A stretch of DNA of 21,833 nt, taken from Strigomonas culicis. Lineage: Eukaryota > Euglenozoa > Kinetoplastea > Trypanosomatida > Trypanosomatidae. Below the pieces are notes generated by a model. The model worked only from the letters and a program-made list of their open reading frames with translations. It was not told where the DNA came from and ran no database searches. This document shows positions 1 to 8,162 of the stretch, piece after piece (within the stretch, counting starts at the first letter, position 1; each line of letters begins with the position of its first letter). The translations under genes and the position numbers were made by a program. The stretch covers positions 1-21,833 of the forward strand of contig AUXH01000317.1 of assembly GCA_000482145.1 (NCBI GenBank), read 5' to 3'.

Positions 1-382
1 GCGNCCCCCCCCTTCCCCCCCTTCAGAAGGGCGCGCCGCTTTTGGGCGCCTCGCGTTTCTCTGGCGGCGCGGGTAGCCAGGGCTTTTGGCGCGGCTCTCG
101 AATTTGGAGGCTCCTTTTGGGCCCCCGCCGCCGGTGGCGCCTTGTTTCCTTTTCTGCCAAAGGAGGTTATCGGCAGCGGCCGATGATTCTTTTTCATCGA
201 GCATGGAATCACGTCCTGTATGAGTTCTTTACTTGTATTCTTCTTGTTTTTGTTTCATGAATTGCACTATCGCTTTGTCTGGGTTCGGCTTTTTTTTTAC
301 AAATACTGTTTCTTTGAACTGTTTTACATCCCAAACAATAATGTAAGCTTCGTAACATGAGATATTCCTTTCCATTGCACAG
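1..382. other. GC-rich window edge and non-coding leader upstream of first gene
   Basis: No coding region is supported here. Bases 5-21 are two C runs (C8 and C7) split by TT, with an ambiguous N at base 4. Bases 19-31 form a perfect 6-bp inverted repeat around A25. The motif CTTTTGG recurs at about 39, 83 and 113, the first copy lying in the loop region of a 5-bp GCGCC/GGCGC stem (33-37 with 45-49). A 6-bp hairpin lies at 181-199. From about 200 onward the sequence becomes AT-rich, as in the other intergenic gaps of the window. The first 180 bases may be 3' UTR or boundary DNA of an upstream unit; that is inference. An ORF at 42-260 is Gly/Arg/Trp-rich and looks like a by-product of high GC. 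Confidence 0.5.
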
Positions 383-417
383 TTTTGTCTCTTCTTCCCT
401 CTTCTCTTCACAAACAG
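382..417 (+). promoter_or_regulatory. Polypyrimidine tract and trans-splice acceptor for the sds22-like gene
   Basis: A nearly unbroken pyrimidine tract at 383-410 is followed by the first AG at 416-417. Splicing there would leave an 85-base 5' UTR (418-502) without any ATG before the start codon at 503, which supports that start. The assignment rests on the general kinetoplastid rule that the spliced leader joins at the first AG after a pyrimidine tract. Confidence 0.7.
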
Positions 418-502
418 AATTTAAATACCAAGCAAACATACATATATACACATATTAGATATCATTGTGTTATTATTACTTTTCACTTCTCAAATCTTCA
501 CC

Positions 503-1789
503 ATGTCCGGAAAAGAAATGAAGGGAGGCTTGCAGAAAATGTTCGGCGCTGCCAAACCAAAGGAGAAACCGGAAATAGAGCCAATTGACGATCCGGAATC
601 AAAGCCTGAAGAGGTGTCTGAGACAATGCCAGATGACAAAAGTGCATTAAAGACTCACTTCACGGATCCACAGGCACATCAAGCTTCTGATGAAGAAAGT
701 GGCAAGGACGAAGCACTGCCGGCACGCCATGAGGCGAGCCACAAGATCGCAGAGGAAAGACTGCGTATTGATGTCAACAGTGAGTTTGTCGAAATCACAA
801 ACATCCGTCTTTTTGGAATCGACGAGCTGGACCTGAACTCGCTCACTTCGTGCACTACACTTTCTTTGCGGAAGAACTTGATTCATGAATTGTCTTCTCT
901 TCCGCTGCACCTCGCCAACCGTTTACAATGTCTGGACTTGTTTGATAACAAGATTAAAAAGCTGCGTGACTTTTTCGTGTCCGCTACTGTTCCCAACACG
1001 GAAGCCGATGACGCGACTCTCATTAAGCAACCCTTTCCGCAGCCTTTTTCAGCGATCACAAAAGTGGATCTTAGCTACAACCAATTCAAGAAAATTAAAG
1101 GGTTGGATAGCCTTGGGCCAACGCTGAAGGAGTTGTACTTTGTTGAGAATAAAATCAAGGTGATTGAGGGGCTTGACAATTTGGTAAACCTTGAGGTACT
1201 CGAGCTCGGCGGTAATCAGATTCGTGATATTGGAAATGGTCTGGACCACCTGGTCAATTTGAAGCAGCTGTGGTTGGGGAAGAACAAAATTGCCAATCTT
1301 GGCACTTCGTTTCATAAACTAAAGAGCTTGGAAATGCTTAGCTTGCAGGCGAATCGAATCACCAAAATTGACCCTGAGACATTTCAGGAAGGACACCATC
1401 CTTCCTTGAAGGAATTATATCTCTCTGAAAACGGCATTGAGGTTATTGAAAATCTGCCTATTCACTCGCTGAAAACTCTGGATTTCAGCTTTAACCCAAT
1501 TAAAAACATCAATGCCGAGACTGTTAATGTCGAGAACTTGCCTGACTTGGAAGAGTTTTGGCTTACGGACGGGAAGATAGATTCCTGGGATGAAGTTCAA
1601 AAGCTTGCACCATTTTCGCGAACTATGCAAACCGTTTATCTTGAACGCAACCCCATTGAACAGGACAAACGGTATCGCGATAAGATTTACATGTACTTAC
1701 CCTTCCTTGTGCAAATTGACTCCTGGCCCATTGTGAACAAGGACAACGTTGAAGCCGATCGGTCTATACAGAGGAAGAATCCAATTTGA
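503..1789 (+). CDS. sds22: Protein phosphatase 1 regulatory subunit sds22/PPP1R7-like leucine-rich repeat protein
   Basis: The product is a 428-residue LRR protein. In other eukaryotes sds22 binds and matures the catalytic subunit of protein phosphatase 1. Residues 1-90 are a charged, Lys/Glu/Asp-rich tail. SDS22-type 22-residue repeats then run from about 96 to 385, each with an LxxLxLxxNxI core (for example near 209-218, 230-240, 254-262, 276-286 and 302-311). The C-terminal cap is the most diagnostic part: LEEFW at 349-353 and TVYLERNP at 377-384, followed by a YRDKIYMYLPFL stretch, closely follow the end of human PPP1R7, including the Glu, Trp and Tyr that contact PP1. Residues 158-186 form an insertion between early repeats. 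ATG 503 was chosen over an in-frame GTG at 467 because it lies just downstream of the splice signal. The gene is about 40% GC in a sampled line, lower than most of the window. Confidence 0.88.
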   Translation: MSGKEMKGGLQKMFGAAKPKEKPEIEPIDDPESKPEEVSETMPDDKSALKTHFTDPQAHQASDEESGKDEALPARHEASHKIAEERLRIDVNSEFVEITNIRLFGIDELDLNSLTSCTTLSLRKNLIHELSSLPLHLANRLQCLDLFDNKIKKLRDFFVSATVPNTEADDATLIKQPFPQPFSAITKVDLSYNQFKKIKGLDSLGPTLKELYFVENKIKVIEGLDNLVNLEVLELGGNQIRDIGNGLDHLVNLKQLWLGKNKIANLGTSFHKLKSLEMLSLQANRITKIDPETFQEGHHPSLKELYLSENGIEVIENLPIHSLKTLDFSFNPIKNINAETVNVENLPDLEEFWLTDGKIDSWDEVQKLAPFSRTMQTVYLERNPIEQDKRYRDKIYMYLPFLVQIDSWPIVNKDNVEADRSIQRKNPI

Positions 1790-2094
1790 TGCAGTACGTA
1801 CTTACTGAAATCGCCTTTTTATTATCGTTTTAGGGACTACGAAGTACGTCCGTGAAAACAATCGTCAACGTACGCTATTATTATTACTTTTTTTTTCAGA
1901 GTAAAGAAGATTCAAGGGAAAGAAAGAGCTTTTTTTTTGCTACTGGTTCTTAAGATTTTGCATTGGTGCGCATTTTTTGACACACATTCATTCATACACA
2001 TCACCTTTCAAGAATTGTATATGAAAATGCAGAAAGTGGAGTCACTTTACCTTACTATTCTTTCTCTCCGTTTTCCTTCTTCATTTTCACAAAG
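1790..2094 (+). promoter_or_regulatory. Intergenic gap with two candidate trans-splice acceptors for prefoldin 6
   Basis: The 333-base gap holds the 3' UTR of the sds22-like gene and splice signals. A T-rich tract ends in CAG at 1897-1899, and a longer pyrimidine tract at 2045-2090 ends in AAAG with AG at 2093-2094. The second is preferred because it gives a 28-base 5' UTR (2095-2122) with no upstream ATG, whereas the first would include ATGs near 2021-2030. The sequence AGTACGT occurs twice and ACGTACG once in the first part of the gap. No gene is seen here. Confidence 0.6.
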
Positions 2095-2122
2095 ATTCTC
2101 ATCCATATCTTTCCCCATCGCC

Positions 2123-2533
2123 ATGCAGGCTCACCCAGATATTCTGAAGCTGAAAGATCAGCTGACTCCCGCTATTAAGGAGATCCAAGCACTTGGGGAA
2201 AAGAAGGCCAAGTTAATAGATTCCCGAAGGCAGCTGGACGGTCAAAAGAACGAAAATGAGCTGGTGATTGCGGAACTCAACAAGATGGAGCCGGACGCTA
2301 AAGTATTCAAGCTGATTGGCCCGGCCCTTATTCCTCAAGACCAAAGCGACGCCAAAAATGTTGTTAGCAACCGTCTGGAGTACATTAATGGTGAGATAAA
2401 GCGCACTGACACTCAAATCAACGAAATTACAAAGAAGGAACAGGAGCTGGAATCGAAGGCGAAGCAACTCTACCAGAAGATGGTCGATAGGCAGGCGGAA
2501 ATTCGTCGTGCTCAGCAGCCGGATTCTAACTAA
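2123..2533 (+). CDS. PFD6: Prefoldin subunit 6 (beta-type prefoldin)
   Basis: The 136-residue product matches PFDN6 in length and architecture. Prefoldin is a cytosolic hexameric chaperone that hands unfolded actin and tubulin to the CCT chaperonin, and subunit 6 is one of its four beta subunits. Two long helices form the coiled coil: roughly residues 6-55 and 85-131. Between them is the conserved beta-hairpin core, VFKLIGPALI at 61-70, then a segment ending NRLEYINGEIKR at 83-94, which is the characteristic PFDN6 signature. The start at 2123 follows the closest splice acceptor; the open frame extends upstream to 1937, but that part translates pyrimidine-rich leader and lacks family similarity. 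Codon use is relatively AT-rich, like the preceding gene and unlike most later ones. Confidence 0.9.
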   Translation: MQAHPDILKLKDQLTPAIKEIQALGEKKAKLIDSRRQLDGQKNENELVIAELNKMEPDAKVFKLIGPALIPQDQSDAKNVVSNRLEYINGEIKRTDTQINEITKKEQELESKAKQLYQKMVDRQAEIRRAQQPDSN

Positions 2534-2918
2534 TTTTAGAGCCTTGTTTCTCTTTTTTCTCTTTTCGTCCCTTTTATTATCAGTATCACTAGCTTATATA
2601 TATGCATATATATTTCATTCATACTAATAAGTATAATAAAGAACAAACGGACAGTAATTCAATAAGTAGATTGTTTGTGACAAAAAAAAAACCAGTTAAA
2701 GGTGCCGATGTATTTGTCCCTTCTGCTGACTTAAGGTGCTTGTTCGTCATATTTGTTCATATGTGTATTTCCTCAGTCTGTAGACACACCACAAATGAAA
2801 TGTATACTTCATGCTTTGTCATTTCCCTTTTACTCTTGCTCTTCAGTTTTTTTTTTTTTAAACACATATACATATTTGTGCTGTTTAGATTGTCTGTTTC
2901 CCCCTTTTCGGTTATTAG
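2534..2918 (+). promoter_or_regulatory. Intergenic gap and trans-splice acceptor for the giant coiled-coil gene
   Basis: The gap holds a short pyrimidine-rich 3' UTR, a TA-rich stretch at 2594-2612, an A9-type run near 2682 and a T13 run at 2847-2859. Candidate acceptors are the AGs at 2887-2888 and 2917-2918, the latter preceded by a CT-rich tract at 2890-2916. Splicing at 2918 gives a 19-base 5' UTR ahead of ATG 2938. The gap happens to be open in frame with the next gene from ATG 2602, but the translation is hydrophobic poly-Phe/Leu from the T runs and is not considered coding. Confidence 0.6.
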
Positions 2919-2937
2919 CAATACTACGACGTGTACA

Positions 2938-5900
2938 ATGGATGATACACCGCAAGCGTGGACGAACTCCCAAGCACAGTTACGGTCAGATGCAACGGGT
3001 GACGCTCCACTAGACCAAATGTATAACACTGAGAACAGAGATTTCGCGACCAAAGCGTCGGCCAACGAATCTATTATAATTGAAGAGATGCACTCCATTT
3101 TGCAGTCGGAGAAACTGAGAACTGAAAATAGATCAACCGAAGACATTTTGTACGTTATTCTTATAGAGTTAGAAAAATGCAAGGACTTAGCAAATCGTAT
3201 TGCACGAGAAATGTTGCCCCTCGGAAGTGATTACGATGACTTACCTCTGAAGGAAGCCCTGGTGAATCTGAAGAATTCTAAACCGGCACAGTCATCCACT
3301 TTGGAGACAACAGAGAAAAAAACTACCTTGACTCATATCATGGACCTTCTTGAATCTTACGGCGACATTAAGTCTCCGAATGATGTGCCGGATGTGCTCG
3401 TTTCCATGGTGAAGGAGCTAGAACGGTTGAAGCGAGAAAACAGTAGCCTGAAGACCCTCATGAAACGGTACGAATCTACCACGAGCAATGTGCTGAGCAT
3501 GTACGGTGTCACGAACGCCCCAACGTTAGAGAATCTAGCGCAAGCAGGCAGCACGACGACCACCTCTGCGGCCAATGTATGGTTGGAGGAGCCGATGCGC
3601 CTCTTGAGGGAGGACGTTGCAGGTATACTGCAGACAACACGCTCCGACGAACCTATTTGCTCCCCTGATGCTCAGCGGACGCAGTCCAACGTCTGGGGAA
3701 CTGTGGAATCCACTCGAAAGTGTTTGAGTATCCTTCTCGATGAAACGAAGCGATGCAGAGCACAGATTGACGAGCTCGAAGGAAATCAGTCACAGGATCA
3801 ACAGGTCAAATCCGCGAACCAGCAGAACACTTCTGAAGCGCAAAGCAACTTGTTGCAAAACGTTGTGGATGTCTTACCGGTTCACTTGGTCTCGCAATAT
3901 GAACTTGGTACGGCAGACTTCAAGAGTCGAGAATACCAAGAGCGACTCACCACCGCACTAAGGAATTATTGCCAAGAAGAAGACAAGAGTGTTTTTGCCA
4001 TCTGCAGCGCCAATCGCTCGCTGAGAAGAGCATTCAATTTACCTATTGATGAGGACGATTTCGTGCGCTTTTCCGTTCCCGAAGCGGTGAGCGAGATTGA
4101 AAAAACGATTTTGCTAGTATCGTCGAGCACGTCGCACGTGAAAGCGGACGAGATCGCCCTTCAAGAAAAGATCAACCAGGCAGTGGACGAACTGGCGCAA
4201 TTGCTGCCTACCATTGGCACAGGCGTTTTAGGTGAGAGCAAGGTTCGCGTACAAGCCCCCACAAGCGATCTTCTTGAGATGATTTACTTGATTAAATCTC
4301 GCGTCGTGGAGTGGGTGCAGAGCCAACAGAAGGAGAAGATGAGCGGCGCGCAAAGCAGAGTTTTGAAGGTTCGCACCGACGAGGCGATCAAGCACTACGG
4401 CGGTCAGCTTTTTCAGCTCATCAAGGAAGCTATTACCGCTCTGGACTTGGAGGGCAACGCGAATACACTGACGAACGTCACTGCCGAAGGCACCAACGTG
4501 GAGCTCGGTCAACTCGATGGCTTCTTCAATGATCTGCTGGAGCGAATGAAGGCTCTTAAATCTAAAATTAATAAAGCTGCTCAAAACTTCAAGACTGCGA
4601 AAACTAACAGTGACGCGGCTACGCAAAAGACGGTGGTCCACCAAAAGAAGATGAAGAAGCTCACCGCAATGGTGGAGAAGATCTGTGCGTCTTTAAAGAT
4701 AGACGTTGCCGTCGCACAGAAGGGGGCCCCTGCGACGGAGGAAGGGGAAGTCGAACCCAGCGTCACCGAAGGCAATATCGTCCATGTGCTGAAGGTGGTG
4801 GAATCGCGCATTGCCGCTGACGATGCTATCCAGGCGAGAAGTGCCACCGAGAGCGAGGTGGAGCGTCTGCGAATCGTGGAGAGCAAGTGGCTTTCGGACG
4901 CGAGCGCGTTTAAGGAGGCCATGCGCATGATTCTGAGCCGTCTGGCGGAGAGTGGAAGGATGATGAAGACATCCCTTTTCATGCTCGGGACAGATGAGTC
5001 TCCCCAGGACGAAGTCCTGGACGATATTCTTACGAAGGATCAGGCAAAGGAGGAGGACAGCGAGGACGGCACGGAGCGCCTGCTCGCAGTCCTACTGCAG
5101 AAGTACTCACGGTGGTCAAAGCGGCTGCAAGAGACAACGGAGGACCATCTGTACACGCAGCGGAAGATTGTGAAGTACTTCGCGGCGGTTAGTCGCTTCT
5201 TTTCTTCGCAAAGCAAGTCATCGGCGGCACCTGTTGATATGATGGACGATAATTTGATCGACATCGACACGTGCCTGATGCGCTTCGCGGACCTCATCCT
5301 GCCCGCGCTGGATGTGGCGATACGAGACGCGGAGACGAACAGCGCCAAACCCGAGTCCGCTGCGACCGGCGAGAAGGAGAGCCAGCGGAACAAGGACGCC
5401 CTGGTCCTGATCGCAAAGCAGTCGCCGTCGGACGCCGGGCTGCCGTACGACCACCGCCTGGCGCGGCTGTATGAAATGGTCGCCAAGATCCACACCATTG
5501 TGACATCGCTGCAGCGCGTGCGATACACCGCTGTGCCCATCGGCCTAAGGCCGCGCAGCTCCGGCGACACGGACCTGATCTTCGAGGAGGCGAGCGACAG
5601 CGGGTTTGTCGACTTGGACTTGGAGAAGCTGGTGCGTGTGTCGACGGCGGCGACAACCCCCACCGTGAAGTTCGCCCGCGACGCGCAGCAAGAGGGCGCG
5701 GCAGAGATGCCGGCAGCCAGCGGCTCCCATCAGGCCACCTACGCGGCCCAAAACGACGAGCTTCTATTGCGTGTGACGAGTCAAAATCTGGACTCTCTTC
5801 ATCAATCCCTCAAGAAATTCAGCTCCAACCACAAAATGGCTGCCATCATCATTCAGAAGGATATGGACACCATTCAACAGACGCTTGCCTCCATGCTGGA

Positions 5901-7782
5901 GAAGTACAGCGAGCTCGATGTGGAAAAGGCCTTTGGACAAGACCGAGAAAAGCTACAGCAGCTGTACGCCACGCTGGATGACCGCGCAGGCCAAAAGGGA
6001 TGCTACTTTTTCAATCGCGTCAACGGCGAGGGCAACTGCATATGGTCGGCTGCGGTGCAGGAGCTTGCCGTGGGCTTCCACGGCCTCATGAGCAAACTGG
6101 CGCAGCGGACGGAGGCGGCGGCGGGGTACCGCGAGGTCCTGGACGACGTCATTGATATGTGCGCCATGTATGTGAACTGGGCCGAGCGAACACCGCTCCA
6201 ACCGCCTCACGAGATCACGGAGGACATTTTGGAGAACTGTGTTCGCGACGGATGCAGTGGGGGGAACGAGGAGACAGAGCAGGTGCGAGCCCACGCCAGC
6301 GGCCTGCTTCCGCCGAAACCGACCAAGGGCCAGACCCTCACGCCCCTTGAGGTGTCCGGGCAGCAGAACGCGTCCTCCCCCAAAATCTCGCACTTCCGTC
6401 GCGACGATGTGGTACTGAAGGTCATCGCGCACATGTTCCAGATGGCACAGACGGCCGTCGCGGAGGCGGGCAAGGCGGTCGGCCCCCCCGAGGCCTCCGG
6501 CGAGGAGCTGCAGGCGCTGCGCCAGCGCGCGGCGGAGCTGGAGCAGCGCCACAGTGCCTTGGCGGCCGAGCGCGACCAGCTGGAGCTGCAGCGGGACCAG
6601 TTCCAGTCCGAGGTGGTCATCGCCAAGGCGGAGCTGCGCCGCTGGAGGCGCCAGGTCGGCGACGTGGAGGCGCCCGGGGTGCTGCCGCGACTAGAGGGGC
6701 CGCCGCCATCCGCGGACGCGCCGGCGGCGGCGTCCGAGCCGGGCCTCGGCGCGGCCGCGTCGGAGCGCTCCGTGCCGCAGAGCATCGCTGAGGACACGGC
6801 CTCCGGCGGGGCCGATGCGCCAGCCTCTTCCCGCATGGATTCGAATTGCATGCGGGAGCTGCTCAGCTACATGAAGGTGCTCAGCGAGGAGCTGCACCAG
6901 TCCAGCGCTCGTACGCCGCGGCAGCCGGCGGGCGACCCGAGGCATGTGTACGCAGACGGCAGCGCTGGGCTGGATCTCGTGCCCGCCCCCCTGTACTTGG
7001 AGACGCCCCAGTCGCAGCCGCAGCCCTCGCTTCAGCGTATCCAGCGCGAGCTGCAGGAGCAGTTCGGCACGCCGCTGGTCGTCGTGACGCCCGACACGGG
7101 CTACTCCAGCCACCCGCGCCACAGCAGCAGGCGGGTGACCCCGCGACGCAGGCCGGCGCAGGGGCAGCGGTACAGTCCAGAGCGGTACCACGCGGGGCCG
7201 TACGACATGTGCGAAACGTACACCCGCCGCCACCACGAGCCGCTGCCGGAGGAGCTCCGCGAGACGGAGGGGTACTTGGACGTCCAGCGTCCAGACATCC
7301 AGCCGCTCCACCAAACGTCGCGGACGGAGCCGCCGCTCGCAGCAGGCCTCGGCCGGCGCGCGCCGGCGGCCGCGCGCACCGCCTCCGCCAGCCGGCCGCG
7401 TCACGCGGGCGTGCGGCCCCGCACCGGTTTCCGCTCCCGCGACGGAGACCGCTTTTTCGACGACGAGCTGCTTCCCGTGCGGCGGGCGGCGGAAGCGCAG
7501 CCGCTGCCCACGAACGCGCGTCGCACTTCTCGGAGGAATGCCACCCCACTGCGCGGCAATGCGAGTCGGCAGAGCGGACGCGCGGACAGCCCAAACCACT
7601 TTGACCAGGCCTTAGACACGATCAGCGAGCAAGCGAGCAGCGCGCACCCCACCAAGAGCACCGCCCCTAGTGCGGACGATGCGGTCGCCTACAATGCAAA
7701 TCTGCGCGCAGCAGCTCTACGCCGTCTGGCGGAAGTGGTCTCGAACACACATGTGGCAGGGAGCAAACTTCAAAAACGCTGA
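2938..7782 (+). CDS. Very large coiled-coil protein of unknown function, 1614 residues
   Basis: I do not recognise this protein and no catalytic domain is evident. It is acidic and mostly helical in its first 1100 residues, with heptad-like segments around residues 157-185 (KELERLKRENSSL), 541-588 (Lys-rich) and 1189-1238 (ELQALRQRAAELEQRH type, the clearest coiled coil). The last 290 residues, about 1321-1614, are Arg/Pro/Ser-rich, low-complexity and basic. That layout is typical of cytoskeletal, basal-body or flagellar scaffolds in trypanosomatids, but the role is inference only. ATG 2938 was chosen because it directly follows a pyrimidine tract and AG; upstream ATG 2602 would add 112 residues translated from that tract. 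Composition changes sharply along the gene: 24 of 60 bases are G/C at 3061-3120 against 53 of 60 at 7321-7380. No frameshift or internal stop is seen. Confidence 0.8.
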   Translation: MDDTPQAWTNSQAQLRSDATGDAPLDQMYNTENRDFATKASANESIIIEEMHSILQSEKLRTENRSTEDILYVILIELEKCKDLANRIAREMLPLGSDYDDLPLKEALVNLKNSKPAQSSTLETTEKKTTLTHIMDLLESYGDIKSPNDVPDVLVSMVKELERLKRENSSLKTLMKRYESTTSNVLSMYGVTNAPTLENLAQAGSTTTTSAANVWLEEPMRLLREDVAGILQTTRSDEPICSPDAQRTQSNVWGTVESTRKCLSILLDETKRCRAQIDELEGNQSQDQQVKSANQQNTSEAQSNLLQNVVDVLPVHLVSQYELGTADFKSREYQERLTTALRNYCQEEDKSVFAICSANRSLRRAFNLPIDEDDFVRFSVPEAVSEIEKTILLVSSSTSHVKADEIALQEKINQAVDELAQLLPTIGTGVLGESKVRVQAPTSDLLEMIYLIKSRVVEWVQSQQKEKMSGAQSRVLKVRTDEAIKHYGGQLFQLIKEAITALDLEGNANTLTNVTAEGTNVELGQLDGFFNDLLERMKALKSKINKAAQNFKTAKTNSDAATQKTVVHQKKMKKLTAMVEKICASLKIDVAVAQKGAPATEEGEVEPSVTEGNIVHVLKVVESRIAADDAIQARSATESEVERLRIVESKWLSDASAFKEAMRMILSRLAESGRMMKTSLFMLGTDESPQDEVLDDILTKDQAKEEDSEDGTERLLAVLLQKYSRWSKRLQETTEDHLYTQRKIVKYFAAVSRFFSSQSKSSAAPVDMMDDNLIDIDTCLMRFADLILPALDVAIRDAETNSAKPESAATGEKESQRNKDALVLIAKQSPSDAGLPYDHRLARLYEMVAKIHTIVTSLQRVRYTAVPIGLRPRSSGDTDLIFEEASDSGFVDLDLEKLVRVSTAATTPTVKFARDAQQEGAAEMPAASGSHQATYAAQNDELLLRVTSQNLDSLHQSLKKFSSNHKMAAIIIQKDMDTIQQTLASMLEKYSELDVEKAFGQDREKLQQLYATLDDRAGQKGCYFFNRVNGEGNCIWSAAVQELAVGFHGLMSKLAQRTEAAAGYREVLDDVIDMCAMYVNWAERTPLQPPHEITEDILENCVRDGCSGGNEETEQVRAHASGLLPPKPTKGQTLTPLEVSGQQNASSPKISHFRRDDVVLKVIAHMFQMAQTAVAEAGKAVGPPEASGEELQALRQRAAELEQRHSALAAERDQLELQRDQFQSEVVIAKAELRRWRRQVGDVEAPGVLPRLEGPPPSADAPAAASEPGLGAAASERSVPQSIAEDTASGGADAPASSRMDSNCMRELLSYMKVLSEELHQSSARTPRQPAGDPRHVYADGSAGLDLVPAPLYLETPQSQPQPSLQRIQRELQEQFGTPLVVVTPDTGYSSHPRHSSRRVTPRRRPAQGQRYSPERYHAGPYDMCETYTRRHHEPLPEELRETEGYLDVQRPDIQPLHQTSRTEPPLAAGLGRRAPAAARTASASRPRHAGVRPRTGFRSRDGDRFFDDELLPVRRAAEAQPLPTNARRTSRRNATPLRGNASRQSGRADSPNHFDQALDTISEQASSAHPTKSTAPSADDAVAYNANLRAAALRRLAEVVSNTHVAGSKLQKR

Positions 7783-8105
7783 GACAATACTTTTTTTTTT
7801 TCTTCATTGAATTTTTGATAATATAGACACATTTTTTTTTCTTGTACAACGACGATATAATTGATTGAATGCACGATTAGACTTCCCACCATATATTTAC
7901 GCATATACTCTATGTACGTTTGATTCCTCCAGTATTTTTTATTTTCCGAACAAGTGGACGACACACGCACCCGCTATCCCATATATTCATGTTTTTAGGT
8001 GCTCGTTGGTTAGATTGCATTTCTCTTTTGAGTGAACAGAGAAGGTACAGTTTGCTTCCTCCCCTTTCCCCCATATCTCCGTCGATCCTCTTTTTTTTTT
8101 GACAG
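7783..8105 (+). promoter_or_regulatory. Intergenic gap and trans-splice acceptor for the NDUFA12/NDUFAF2-like gene
   Basis: The gap begins with T runs in the 3' UTR (near 7791 and 7832) and continues AT-rich with no gene. A CT-rich tract at 8051-8100, ending in T10, is followed by GACAG with AG at 8104-8105. Splicing there leaves a 57-base 5' UTR (8106-8162) with no ATG before 8163. Confidence 0.7.
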
Positions 8106-8162
8106 TAGTTGGTAGTATTAGTTTAGTTTCCCCTTGTTCTTCCTCTTTGCTCCGTCGCGTTC

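Noticed and set aside
42..260. A 72-codon ORF at the left end
   Set aside because: Gly/Arg/Trp-rich translation of a GC block followed by a T-rich stretch; no family resemblance and close to the window edge.
2602..2937. In-frame 112-residue N-terminal extension of the giant coiled-coil protein with a membrane-like Leu/Phe stretch
   Set aside because: The hydrophobic stretch is the translation of the T13 run and pyrimidine tract used for splicing; the start at 2938 follows the AG directly.
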